A stretch of 64,000 nt of DNA, taken from positions 15,940-79,939 of the forward strand of contig CAVXKY010000001.1 of assembly GCA_963762425.1 (NCBI GenBank), written 5' to 3'. The stretch is from REEB95 sp963762425 (GTDB taxonomy: Bacteria > Pseudomonadota > Alphaproteobacteria > ATCC43930 > CGMCC-115725). This document shows positions 34,456-44,798 of the stretch, one piece after another (the stretch's first letter is position 1; each line of letters opens with the position of its first letter). The position numbers and the translations under genes are program-made. The notes beneath the pieces were generated by a model, which was given only the letters and a program-made list of their open reading frames with translations, did no database searches and was not told where the DNA came from.

Positions 34456-35802
34456 CTATTTCCCGATGCAGAATTCGCGGAACAGCACGTCGAGCAGGTC
34501 CTCGACCCCGACCCTTCCGGTGATGCGGCCCAAGGCGGAAATGCCACGGCGCAATTCCTCGGCCGCCAGTTCCGGCGCTTCTATGCCGGGAAACCGCGCC
34601 AGCGAAGCGGCGCATTCCTCGAGCGCCTGACGGTGGCGCGCGCGGGTGATGAGCGGCGCGGCGCCTAGACCCGCCTCGATTTTCCTCGCCGCTTCCTCGC
34701 GCAACCTCGTTTCCACCTCGATCAAACCTCGGCCGGTCTTGACCGAAATCCGGACCGCCTTGCCCGATCCCAGGCGGTCGGCCCAGGCGGCATCGTCCTT
34801 GGGATTCAAATCCATCTTGTTGGCGACGACGACGGTATCGCCACCGAACAGATCGCCCAGCGCCTTGGCCTCATCCGGCCGGGTCGCGTCCAGCACGGCG
34901 AGCTTCAAATCGGCATGCGCCGCCCGCGCGCGAGCGCGGCGCACCCCCTCCTCCTCGACGGCGGAGGATGCTTCGCGCAAGCCGGCGGTGTCGGCCAGGA
35001 TCACCGGATAGCCGCCCAGATCGAGTGCCACCTCGATCACGTCGCGCGTGGTGCCGGCGGTTTCGGCCGTGATCGCCACCTCGCGCCGCGCCAGCGCGTT
35101 CATCAGGCTCGACTTGCCGGCATTGGGCGGGCCCAGTATCGCCACTTCGAACCCCGCGCGCAGAATCTCACCGCCGCGCTTGTCCTTGAGAGATGCCTCG
35201 ATCTCAGCCGCCAGAGTCGCGATCTCACCTGCCGCCGCGCGGCGCAGATTCTCCGGCAGGCCTTCCTCGGGAAAATCGATCTCGGCTTCGAGCCGCGCCT
35301 GGGCCAGCAACAGCCGGTGCCGCCAATCCTCGTAGATCTTGCCGGTTTCGCCCGAGAGCTGGCGCAGCGCCTGGCGGCGTTGGGCCGCGGTTTCGGCGGC
35401 GATCAGATCGGCCACGCCCTCGGCCTCGGTCAGATCGAGCTTGCCGTTCAAGAAGGCGCGGCGGGTGAACTCGCCCGGCTCGGCCAAACGCAGGTCCGGC
35501 ATTTTCCCCAGCGCTTCGAGCACGGCGGCCGCCACCGCGCGCCCGCCATGGAGATGCAGCTCGGCCATGTCCTCGCCGGTGTGGCTCGAAGGCGCCGGGA
35601 AATAAAGCGCGAGTCCCCGGTCGATGGCCTCGCCCGATTTGGGATCGGCGAAGTTCAAAACCGCGGCCCGGCGCGGCTGGGGCAGCTTGCCGCCCAGCGC
35701 CTTGAGCGCCGCGCCCGCGCCCGGGCCGGACAGGCGCAGCACCGCGATCGCCGCCCGGCCAGGCGATGTGGAAAACGCGTAAATGGTGTCGCTGTCCCGC
35801 AT
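34456..35802 (-). CDS. mnmE: tRNA modification GTPase MnmE (TrmE)
   Basis: The 448-aa protein starts MRDSDTIYAFSTSPGRAAIAVLRLSG, has the folate-binding N-domain (EPGEFTRRAFLNGKLDLTEAEGVADLI), a G domain with GPPNAGKSSLMNAL (G1), TAGTTRD (G2), DTAGLR (G3) and NKMD (G4), and ends in the conserved CIGK with the essential Cys. MnmE pairs with MnmG (31 kb) for wobble-uridine modification. It is leftward like the rest of the origin-proximal left arm. Confidence 0.98.
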   Translation of the reverse strand: MRDSDTIYAFSTSPGRAAIAVLRLSGPGAGAALKALGGKLPQPRRAAVLNFADPKSGEAIDRGLALYFPAPSSHTGEDMAELHLHGGRAVAAAVLEALGKMPDLRLAEPGEFTRRAFLNGKLDLTEAEGVADLIAAETAAQRRQALRQLSGETGKIYEDWRHRLLLAQARLEAEIDFPEEGLPENLRRAAAGEIATLAAEIEASLKDKRGGEILRAGFEVAILGPPNAGKSSLMNALARREVAITAETAGTTRDVIEVALDLGGYPVILADTAGLREASSAVEEEGVRRARARAAHADLKLAVLDATRPDEAKALGDLFGGDTVVVANKMDLNPKDDAAWADRLGSGKAVRISVKTGRGLIEVETRLREEAARKIEAGLGAAPLITRARHRQALEECAASLARFPGIEAPELAAEELRRGISALGRITGRVGVEDLLDVLFREFCIGK

Positions 35803-35855
35803 GGAGCATCCGAGTGTGCTGCAAAACCCGATTGCCGGGGATATATAAAGCAGCC

Positions 35856-37874
35856 GTGACCCGCAACAACCTCGACCGCGAGACCAGCCCTTATCTGCTC
35901 CAGCACCGCGACAATCCGGTGTTTTGGCAGCCCTGGGGCAAGGACGCGCTCGACCGCGCCAAGCGGGAGGACAAGCCGATCCTGCTCTCGGTCGGTTACG
36001 CCGCCTGCCATTGGTGCCATGTCATGGCGCATGAGAGTTTCGAGAATCCCGATATCGCCGAGCTGATGAACGCGCTGTTCGTCGCCATCAAGGTCGACCG
36101 CGAGGAACGCCCCGATCTCGACACGATCTACCAGCACGCGCTCATGCTGCTGGGCGAGCAGGGCGGCTGGCCGCTGACCATGTTCCTGACGCCCGCGGGC
36201 GAGCCGTTCTGGGGCGGCACGTATTTCCCGCCGGAAGCGCGCTGGGGCAGTCCGGGCTTCGCCGAGGTGTTGAAGGGCATCGCCGGGATTTACGCCAAGG
36301 AACGCGGCAAGGTGTCAAGCAACGTCGAAGGGCTGCGGGCATCTTTGCAAAAGCTAGCCGCGCCCGAACCGGGCGAAGGATTCCCCGACGATCTCGGCCT
36401 ACGCGTGGCCGAGGGTTTGCTGCGCGCGGTCGATGGCGTGCATGGCGGCATCGGCGGCGCGCCCAAATTCCCGCAAGCGCCGCTGCTCGATCTGCTGTGG
36501 CGCGGCTGGAAGCAAACCCATAACGCCGCGATGCGCGATGCCGTGTTGCTGACGCTCGATAATATCTGCCAGGGCGGCATCTACGATCACGCCGGCGGCG
36601 GCTTCGCGCGTTATTCGACCGATGCGCGCTGGCTCGCGCCGCATTTCGAGAAGATGCTTTACGACAACGCGGCTCTGATCCGGCTTCTGACCGAGGCGTG
36701 GAAGGAAACGCGCTCGCCGCTTTATGCCGCGCGCGTGGCCGAGACGGTCGCGTGGCTCACCCGCGAAATGGTTTTGCCCGAAGGCGGCTTCGCCTCGAGC
36801 CTCGACGCCGACAGCGAACACGAGGAAGGAAAATTCTACGTCTGGTCCGAGTCCGAGATCGACGCCCTGCTCGGCCCGCGCGCGGCCGCTTTCAAGCAGG
36901 CCTATGACGTCTCCCCAACGGGCAATTGGGAAGGCCATAACATATTGAATAGATTGAATAATATGGAACCGGGCGACGGCGCGGAGGAGGCGGCTTTGGC
37001 CCGGGATCTTGCTGTTTTGCTCGCCGCGCGAGCGGGCCGCGTGCGCCCCGGGCTCGACGACAAGGCGTTGGCCGATTGGAACGGCATGATGATCGCCGGC
37101 CTGGCCGAAGCAGCATCGACTTTCGCCAAGCCGGAATGGCTGGACCTGGCCCAACGCGCGTTTTCTTTCGTCACCGCGCACATGGAAAGCGGCGGCCGTC
37201 TCCTGCACTCCTTCCGCGCCGGCCGCGCCAAGAACATCGGAATGCTCGACGATTACGCGCAGATGATCGGGGCCGCGCTGGCGCTTTACGAGACCACCGG
37301 CGACGATTCTTTTCTCGTCCGCGCACGGAGTTGGGAAAAAATCTGCGCCGATTATTATTGGGACGAGTCCGGCGGCGGATATTTCACCGTATCCTCCGAC
37401 GCCGAGGCGCTCATCCTGCGCGCCAAGCAGGCTTTGGACGGGCCGGCGCCTTCGGGCAACGGGACCATGGCGATGAATCTGGCGCGGCTGTTTCATCTCA
37501 CCGGCGAGGATGCCTATCGCCAACGCGCGGAAAAACTCTTCGCCGCGTTTTCCGGCGAGGTCGAGCGCAATCCCTTCGGCCACGCCACGCTGTTGGCGGC
37601 GCGCGGCTTGCTCGCCCATGCGTTGCAGATCGCGATCGCCGGCGAGCGCGGCAAGAAAGACACCGAGGCCTTGCTGCGCGTGGTGTTCGAAACCAGCCTG
37701 CCCAACAGAGTGCTTGCCGTTCTCGCGCCGGGGCGTAAGCTTCCCGTCAGCCATCCGGCCTCCGGCAAAACCCAGGAAGGCGGCATGGCGACCGCTTATA
37801 TTTGCGAGGGACCGACATGCTCCTTGCCGATCGTGAAGCCCGAGGATCTCGCCGCGGCGCTCAAGCGGAGCTGA
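35856..37874 (+). CDS. DUF255 thioredoxin-domain protein (YyaL/SSP411-like)
   Basis: Start GTG at 35856 gives 672 aa beginning MTRNNLDRETSPYLLQHRDNPVFWQPWG, the invariant family opening. An N-terminal thioredoxin-like domain carries GYAACHWCHVMAHESFE (CxxC-like CHWCH) and GGWPLTMFLTP. It is followed by an (alpha/alpha)6-barrel glycosidase-like region containing GGFARYSTDARWLAPHFEKMLYDNA and LDADSEHEEGKFYVW. The family's biochemical role is unresolved. It overlaps the downstream ogt start by about 58 bases. Confidence 0.93.
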   Translation: MTRNNLDRETSPYLLQHRDNPVFWQPWGKDALDRAKREDKPILLSVGYAACHWCHVMAHESFENPDIAELMNALFVAIKVDREERPDLDTIYQHALMLLGEQGGWPLTMFLTPAGEPFWGGTYFPPEARWGSPGFAEVLKGIAGIYAKERGKVSSNVEGLRASLQKLAAPEPGEGFPDDLGLRVAEGLLRAVDGVHGGIGGAPKFPQAPLLDLLWRGWKQTHNAAMRDAVLLTLDNICQGGIYDHAGGGFARYSTDARWLAPHFEKMLYDNAALIRLLTEAWKETRSPLYAARVAETVAWLTREMVLPEGGFASSLDADSEHEEGKFYVWSESEIDALLGPRAAAFKQAYDVSPTGNWEGHNILNRLNNMEPGDGAEEAALARDLAVLLAARAGRVRPGLDDKALADWNGMMIAGLAEAASTFAKPEWLDLAQRAFSFVTAHMESGGRLLHSFRAGRAKNIGMLDDYAQMIGAALALYETTGDDSFLVRARSWEKICADYYWDESGGGYFTVSSDAEALILRAKQALDGPAPSGNGTMAMNLARLFHLTGEDAYRQRAEKLFAAFSGEVERNPFGHATLLAARGLLAHALQIAIAGERGKKDTEALLRVVFETSLPNRVLAVLAPGRKLPVSHPASGKTQEGGMATAYICEGPTCSLPIVKPEDLAAALKRS

Positions 37875-38332
37875 GCCCGGCGCGGCGCCTGGTCTGCGAC
37901 AGCCCGTTCGGATTTCTGACATTGGTCGAGGAACAGGGCCGCATCATCGCGCTGGAATGGGGCGGCCGCTCGTCGGGCAAGCCTTCCCAGGCCTTGGCCG
38001 ACGCCAGGCGGCAGCTCGCGGCCTATTTCGCGGGCAAGCGCCGCGAATTCGACCTGGCGCTCGCCCCCAAGGGCTCGGCCGCGGAAAGGCTGGTATGGCA
38101 GGCGCTGATCGACATCCCCTACGGCAAGACGCGCAGCTACGGCGAACTCGCCCGCGAACTGGGCCTGTCGCCCCGCCATGTCGGCCAGGCCTGCGGCCGC
38201 AACCCGATCCCGATCCTGATCCCCTGCCACCGGGTGGTGGCGGCGGACGGCGCGCTCACCGGCTTCAGCGCCCCCGGCGGCATTGAGACCAAGCGCAGGC
38301 TGTTGCAGCTCGAAGGCGCCTTATTGATTTAG
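37817..38332 (+). CDS. ogt: Methylated-DNA--protein-cysteine methyltransferase
   Basis: ATG at 37817 follows GAGGGA; the protein is 171 aa. The C-terminal domain has the active-site PCHRVV preceded by VGQACGRNPIPILI, and GFSAPGGIETKRRLLQLE after it; IPYGKTRSYGELA is the HTH-linked conserved block. It transfers O6-alkyl groups from guanine to its own Cys (single turnover repair). No Ada-type regulatory domain is present. It overlaps the end of the DUF255 gene. Confidence 0.93.
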   Translation: MLLADREARGSRRGAQAELSPARRLVCDSPFGFLTLVEEQGRIIALEWGGRSSGKPSQALADARRQLAAYFAGKRREFDLALAPKGSAAERLVWQALIDIPYGKTRSYGELARELGLSPRHVGQACGRNPIPILIPCHRVVAADGALTGFSAPGGIETKRRLLQLEGALLI

Positions 38333-38474
38333 CCGCGCCTTGATTGGTTTACCGCGCATTCGCGCGGTGGGGCGCGCGGCGGGACTGCTCTGAACCAGCC
38401 CGCTCCGAGTGGGCTGACAAGACCCGCCGCCCCGGCTAAATTGACCGCCAATAAACGTCTTAACGGGAGGGCCA

Positions 38475-39173
38475 GTGGCCGAGATCACCATCCAAGCCGC
38501 CGATGGCGGCAGTTTTTCCGCTTACCTGGCCGCGCCCAAATCGGGCAAGGGGCCGGGCATCGTCGTCATCCAGGAGATTTTCGGCGTCAACGCGGTGATG
38601 CGCGGTATAACCGACGATCTCGCGGCCAAGGGCTATGACGCGCTCTGCCCGGATCTGTTCTGGCGTTTGAAGCCCGGCATCAATATCACCGACAAGACCG
38701 AGGCCGAGTGGAAACTGGCCGTCGGCTATTTCGGCCGGTTCGACGCCGACAAGGGCGCCCAGGACCTCAAATCCACACTCGCCGCATTGCGCAAGCATCC
38801 CGCCTGTTCCGGTAAGGTGGGCGCGGTGGGTTATTGCCTCGGCGGCAAGCTCGCCTATCTCATGGCGACGCGTTCCGATGTCGATTGCAGCGTCGGCTAT
38901 TACGGCGTCGGCATCCAGGACATGCTAAGCGAAGCCAAGAACATCAAGAAGCCGCTGCTGCTCCACATCGCCGGCAAGGACGAATTCGTGCCGCCGCCGG
39001 CGCAAGCCGCGGTCAAGGCCGGGCTCAAGGGCAATCCGAACGTCACCATCTACGACTACCCCCAGTGCAACCACGCCTTCGCGCGCGTGGGCGGGCAGCA
39101 CTACGATAAGCAAGCGGCCGACCAGGCCAATCAACGCAGCGCCGAATTCTTCAAGCGGCATCTCGGCGGCTGA
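38475..39173 (+). CDS. Dienelactone hydrolase family protein
   Basis: The 232-aa protein starts with GTG at 38475 (GGGAGG upstream). It is an alpha/beta hydrolase: IVVIQEIFGVNAVMRGITDDLAAKGY near residues 28-55, nucleophile elbow GAVGYCLGGKLAY (Cys in GYCLGG), acid residue in LLHIAGKDEFVP and His in YPQCNHAFAR. Family members hydrolyse dienelactone in chloroaromatic degradation, but many act on other esters or lactones. No aromatic degradation genes are nearby, so the substrate is open. Confidence 0.9.
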   Translation: MAEITIQAADGGSFSAYLAAPKSGKGPGIVVIQEIFGVNAVMRGITDDLAAKGYDALCPDLFWRLKPGINITDKTEAEWKLAVGYFGRFDADKGAQDLKSTLAALRKHPACSGKVGAVGYCLGGKLAYLMATRSDVDCSVGYYGVGIQDMLSEAKNIKKPLLLHIAGKDEFVPPPAQAAVKAGLKGNPNVTIYDYPQCNHAFARVGGQHYDKQAADQANQRSAEFFKRHLGG

Positions 39174-39259
39174 ACACATAACCGAACCCCGCCGCCGGTC
39201 GGCGGCAAACCTGCCCGCCACCGGATGGTGGCAAACCTGAAAGACAAAGGAAATCATCC

Positions 39260-40238
39260 ATGACCCATGCCTTCCGCTTTTATCAGATCGGCGGTCCCGA
39301 GGTTTTGAAATGGGAAGACGTGCCGCTCGCCAAGCCCGGCCCGGGCGAGGTGCAGCTGCGCCATACCGCGGTGGGCCTCAACTTCACCGACATCTACAGC
39401 CGCGCCGGCGTTTATGCGCCGCCGGCCTTCCCCAGCGGGATCGGCCTCGAAGGCGCGGGCGTGGTGGTGGAAGTCGGATCCGGGGTCACCGAATTCAAGC
39501 CCGGCCAGCGCGTCGCCTATGGCAGCGGGCCCTTGGGGGCCTATGCCGAAGCGCGCAACATCCCGGCGCACCGGCTGGTGCCGCTGCCCGAGGGCATCAG
39601 CGACAAAGAGGCGGCGGCGATGATGCTCAAGGGCCTGACCGCGCAATACCTGCTGCGCCGCACCTACAAGGTGAAGAGCGGCGACACCATCCTGTTCCAC
39701 GCCGCGGCGGGCGGCGTCGGGCTGATCGCCTGCCAATGGGCCAAGGCGCTGGGCGCCACCGTCATCGGCACGGTCGGCAGCGACGCCAAGGCCGCCCTGG
39801 CCAAGGCGCATGGCTGCGATCACCCGGTCGTTTACACAAGAGAGGATTTCGTGAAGCGGGTCGCCGAAATCACCGGCGGCAAGAAAGTGCCGGTGGTCTA
39901 TGACTCCGTTGGCAAAGACACCTTCATGAAATCGCTCGATTGCCTGGCGCCCTTGGGCCTGGTGGCGCTGTTCGGGCAAAGCTCGGGCGCGGTCGAGCCG
40001 TTCAATCTCGGCCTGCTTGGCGATGAAGGGCTCGCTCTACGTCACCCGGCCGACGCTCGGCACCTACGGCGCCGATCCCAAGGAGATGCGCGCTGGCGCC
40101 AAGGAGCTGTTCGATCTGGTTTTGGCGAAGAAGATAAAGATCGAGGTGAACCAGACCTATCCGCTGAAGGACGCGGCCAAGGCGCATGCCGATTTGGCGG
40201 CGCGCAAGACCACCGGCTCGACCGTCTTTACGGTTTGA
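39260..40238 (+). CDS. NADPH:quinone oxidoreductase, zinc-independent MDR family (one +1 frameshift)
   Basis: The N-terminal frame reads MTHAFRFYQIGGPEVLKWEDVPL, VGLNFTDIYSRAGVY, GAYAEARNIPAHRLVPLP and HAAAGGVGLIACQWAKALGATVIGTVGS (NADPH-binding). The C-terminal frame reads AMKGSLYVTRPTLGTYGADP...YPLKDAAKAHADLAARKTTGSTVFTV. One extra base near 40016 (CTGCTTGG) explains the break; correction gives FNLGLLAMKGSLY and 325 aa, the QOR length. It reduces quinones with NADPH. It overlaps the convergent membrane protein gene by 11 bases. Confidence 0.88.
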
Positions 40239-41820
40239 TCCCGGGACATTGGGCGCCTTCGACCAGGATCGTCTCGCTGCCGGCTTGGCAGTGCGATGCC
40301 TGGTCGAAGGCGTGGCCGAATAGGGCGGCCAGGTTCTCGACCGCGCCGGGATCGGCGCTGCGGAGCGCGACGCACTTGTAGCGCTGGAGCAGAGCGGCGG
40401 GATCGACCTTGCCGTCCCAATCGCGCAATCCCTCTTCCCAGGGCACGGAGAAATACGCGTTGGCCGGCAAGAGAGCCTTGAGGCGCTGCGCATAACGGTT
40501 GCCGCTATAGCTCGAATTGTAGAACCAGGCCTGGGCGGGCGACGAGGCCATGAAATAATAGACCTGGGCGCAGGACGAAAAATCACGCGCCATGTCGATC
40601 GACCGCGCGCCCGCGCTTTCGCGGCGCATTTCCCGGTCTTGCCGGACGAAGGCGAAAGACTGGAAAACCAGGATCGTCGCCAACGCCAGGGCGAAGGCGC
40701 GGCCGAACCAGGGTGAAGCCCGCCCGGGCGAGAAGCGGGGCTCGGCCCCGAGCGCCAGCCACAGAAACGCCAGCGCCGGCCCGGTAAGCTCCAGCGCCGG
40801 CAGGATGTAATGCCCGCTCGGATGCTTGGCGACCAGCGCCAGCTGCGCTAGCTGCGCCGCCATGATGGCAAGCAGCCCGCGCCAAGCGGGCGTCGCCGTG
40901 CCGCCTTTCGATTTGCCGGCTTCGCCGGCATGGGACCGGAGCCAGATCAGCGCGGCACCCCCGGCAAAAAACACCAGGAAGAAAATCGGCCGGGCGAAGA
41001 ACAATTTGACGAAAGCGTGCGGATACCGGGCGAAATCGATCACCGTGTGCGCGCCAGTGCCGTAGCCGCCGCTGCCCACCGCGACGCCCGAAAACCAGTC
41101 CCACATCGGCCCGAGATTGCGCGCCTCGGGCAGCATCAGAACCACGAAAATCAGCGCCGCCCGCCAGAGATAGGCCCAGCGCCGGGACCAGGTCCCGATC
41201 AGGATCAGCGGCGCCAGGCCCAAAGGCGCGAAGGTCACCTTGCTGGCGACGCCGAAAGCGACCGCGAAAGCCATCACCCACAGCGTGCCGCGCCGGGCTT
41301 GCGCGCTCTCCTCGATCATCGCCGCGCCCAGCACCAGCACCGCGAACAGCAGCAGGGGCTCGGGCTCGACCTCGATGCCGAACTTGAGCGTCAGCATTGA
41401 AAGAAAGGGCGCGGTCTGCGCCAAGAGCGCCGGCGTCAGCGCGCCGCAACGCCGCAACGCCACCCAGCCCAGCAGCCATACCGCTCCCGCGTCGAGCGCC
41501 AGCATCGCCGTGTTGACGCCGGTCAGTATCTCTTCGGCATGGGTGAAACCCGTATCCGAAAGCGCGCCGAATGGGCCCGCGCCCGCCAGCCAGGCGCCGA
41601 GCGCGACCAGCATCTGCAATGTCACGCCCGGATGCTGGAACGTGGCCGGCGCGGCGCCGTCCAGGATGTGCAGGCCGCCGAGCAGGTAGAGATAGGAGGG
41701 GTCGAGATTGAACCACAGCCAGTAAGGCACGGCGTGCTCGCGCAACACCCATTCCGCCGCGAAGAACACCAGCGGCAGGAAGAACAGCATGGTCCAGCCG
41801 CGGCGGTCGGAACCGGTCAT
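40228..41820 (-). CDS. Polytopic membrane protein, probable GT-C-type glycosyltransferase-like
   Basis: The 530-aa product has about ten hydrophobic segments. After the first one an acidic Asp-containing loop (WFNLDPSYLYLLGGLHILDG) and the FQHPGVTLQML motif recall ArnT/PMT-type (GT-C, family 39) enzymes that use lipid-linked sugars. A segment EVEPEPLLLFAVLVLG and a soluble C-terminal domain of about 110 residues with scattered cysteines follow. The family assignment is by topology and weak motifs only; it could be another membrane enzyme. It is leftward, 30 bases past the rho stop, so possibly co-transcribed with rho. Confidence 0.6.
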   Translation of the reverse strand: MTGSDRRGWTMLFFLPLVFFAAEWVLREHAVPYWLWFNLDPSYLYLLGGLHILDGAAPATFQHPGVTLQMLVALGAWLAGAGPFGALSDTGFTHAEEILTGVNTAMLALDAGAVWLLGWVALRRCGALTPALLAQTAPFLSMLTLKFGIEVEPEPLLLFAVLVLGAAMIEESAQARRGTLWVMAFAVAFGVASKVTFAPLGLAPLILIGTWSRRWAYLWRAALIFVVLMLPEARNLGPMWDWFSGVAVGSGGYGTGAHTVIDFARYPHAFVKLFFARPIFFLVFFAGGAALIWLRSHAGEAGKSKGGTATPAWRGLLAIMAAQLAQLALVAKHPSGHYILPALELTGPALAFLWLALGAEPRFSPGRASPWFGRAFALALATILVFQSFAFVRQDREMRRESAGARSIDMARDFSSCAQVYYFMASSPAQAWFYNSSYSGNRYAQRLKALLPANAYFSVPWEEGLRDWDGKVDPAALLQRYKCVALRSADPGAVENLAALFGHAFDQASHCQAGSETILVEGAQCPGIKP

Positions 41821-41850
41821 GCGCTCGCCTCGCCCGCGCGCATCATGGCC

Positions 41851-43107
<1,257 letters not shown>

Positions 43108-43323
43108 GGGGGAAACCGGGTTGGGGGGCGTTGGGGGAAAAAACGAGGCGGCGGGGGCGGGTTCTGGGGCGGGGATTTGCCGGATGAGGCGACCCGTTGG
43201 GCGGGCCGCGCGTTCATGTCCGGAGGGGAGGATGGTCGGGACGGACGCCCTTCGGGAATTCGGGGCGCTCGCGAGGGTCAGACTTAGCGAAAACCGGCCC
43301 GCGAGTCAAACCCTAGAATGGCC

Positions 43324-43770
43324 CTAGAACGGTTTCACCACCACCAGGATGACAATCAGGATCAGCAGAACCGTCGGCGCCTCGTTGGCGACGCGGAAGA
43401 AGCGCCCCGTATGCGGGCGTTGGTCGGCCGCCAATTCGTTCCGCCAACGCCCGAGCAGATGCTGGAACACGGTCATGGCCACGACCAGGGCGAGCTTGGC
43501 GTGGAACCAGCCCTCGGTCCAATTCACCACCCCGGGGGTGAAGGCCAGCAGAATCCCGGTCAGCCAGGTCGCCAGCATGGCGGGCAGCATGATGGCGCGG
43601 GACAGGCGGCGTTCCATCACCTTGAAGGTTTCCGACGCCTCGGAGCCGGCCGCGACGCCGGTGTGATAGACGAAAAGCCTGGGCAGATAGAACAGCCCCG
43701 CCATCCAGGAAACGACGCTCAGGATGTGCAGCACCTTGAGCCAGGGATAAAACTCGGAAAGCGCGGTCAT
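43324..43770 (-). CDS. hemJ: Protoporphyrinogen oxidase HemJ (CopD-family membrane protein)
   Basis: ATG at 43770 overlaps the hemH stop (ATGA). The 148-aa protein has four membrane helices with the HemJ pattern: YPWLKVLHILSVVSWMAGLFYLPRLFVYH, MERRLSRAIMLPAML, GWFHAKLALVVAMTVFQHLLGRW, and FFRVANEAPTVLLILIVILVVVKPF; conserved His residues in LHIL, YH, WFHAKL and QHLL are candidates for heme ligation. It converts protoporphyrinogen IX to protoporphyrin IX, the step before ferrochelatase. Order hemE-hemH-hemJ is standard in alphaproteobacteria. Confidence 0.93.
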   Translation of the reverse strand: MTALSEFYPWLKVLHILSVVSWMAGLFYLPRLFVYHTGVAAGSEASETFKVMERRLSRAIMLPAMLATWLTGILLAFTPGVVNWTEGWFHAKLALVVAMTVFQHLLGRWRNELAADQRPHTGRFFRVANEAPTVLLILIVILVVVKPF

Positions 43771-44798
43771 GCGCCCAGTTTCGCCCCGGCGAGCGCCGTC
43801 GCGCAACCCGGAAATCCCTCGGGGCAGCGGCGGTTTCCCTCGCCCGGCTTGGGCGCCGCGCGCACCTGCGCCGCGAGCTCGGCGATGAATTCCGGCGAAA
43901 CGCCCGCCGTGGGGGCGCGCAGATAGAACGGCACCCCGGCGCGCCGCGCGCGTGCGCGATAGTCGATGTCGAGCTCGACCAGGGTTTCGGAATGCTCGGA
44001 GACGAAGGCGATCGGCGCCACCACCAATCCCAAGCCCTCGGCTCCGGCGCGGGCGATTTCCGACTCGGTCGATGGGCCGAGCCATTCGAGCGGTCCGACC
44101 CGGCTTTGGTAGCAGACGCGGGCTTCGATGTCGGGACGCCGTAACGCCGCGCGTATCGCGGCCGCAGTGGCCTCGACCTGCCATTGATAGGGATCACCGC
44201 GCTCGACGATGCGCTTGGGCAATCCGTGCGCTGACAACAACACGCGCAGCTTACGCCCGAACGGCGCGCGCGCGATTTCGGCGGAGATGAGCCGCGCCAG
44301 GCAAGCAATGAATCCCGGAGCTTGGGGATAGCAGCAGACCTGGCGCACCGGCGCCGTCAGCCCGACTTTGGAAGCGGCTTGCCGCCAATCCGCCAGCGAT
44401 GAGCCGGTGGAGGTGCCCGAATATTGCGGATAAAGCGGCAACAGCACGACCAGCGACGGATTCCAGGCCTTTACCGCGGCCGCCGCCACCATGGCGCGCG
44501 GATGCCAGTGGCGCATGGCGACGAATACGCGGAAGCCAGCGCCCAAGGCCGCGCGCAGCGCCGCGGCCTGGGCCTCGGTATTGGCCTTCAAGGGCGAGGC
44601 ATTGCCGATATGGGCGTAGATCTGCTGCGTTACCGGCGCGCGGCGATGCGCGATCCATTTCGCCGCCGCATAACGCAGCGGCTGGGGCAGGTTGAGAATG
44701 GCCCGGTCGTGGAACAGATTGAACAGGAAAGGCTCGATCGCGGCCGAGGAATCCGGCGCGCCCAGATTGAACAGCACCACCGCGGTCCGTGTATTCAT
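43767..44798 (-). CDS. hemH: Ferrochelatase
   Basis: The 343-aa protein begins MNTRTAVVLFNLGAPDS. Motifs: FNLFHDRAILNLP, the RHWHPR segment, LPLYPQYSGTSTGSSLADW, LLSAHGLPKRIVERGDPY (catalytic His), CYQSRVGPLEWLGPSTE and IAFVSEHSETLVELDIDYR. It inserts Fe2+ into protoporphyrin IX. It overlaps hemE (ATGA, 44795-44798) and hemJ, so the three are translationally coupled. A short C-terminal cysteine-containing tail (CPEGFPGC) follows the catalytic domain. Confidence 0.97.
   Translation of the reverse strand: MNTRTAVVLFNLGAPDSSAAIEPFLFNLFHDRAILNLPQPLRYAAAKWIAHRRAPVTQQIYAHIGNASPLKANTEAQAAALRAALGAGFRVFVAMRHWHPRAMVAAAAVKAWNPSLVVLLPLYPQYSGTSTGSSLADWRQAASKVGLTAPVRQVCCYPQAPGFIACLARLISAEIARAPFGRKLRVLLSAHGLPKRIVERGDPYQWQVEATAAAIRAALRRPDIEARVCYQSRVGPLEWLGPSTESEIARAGAEGLGLVVAPIAFVSEHSETLVELDIDYRARARRAGVPFYLRAPTAGVSPEFIAELAAQVRAAPKPGEGNRRCPEGFPGCATALAGAKLGA

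Noticed and set aside
35225..35869. 214-codon frame overlapping mnmE on the same strand
   Set aside because: Arg/Gly/Ala-rich out-of-frame shadow of mnmE without homology.
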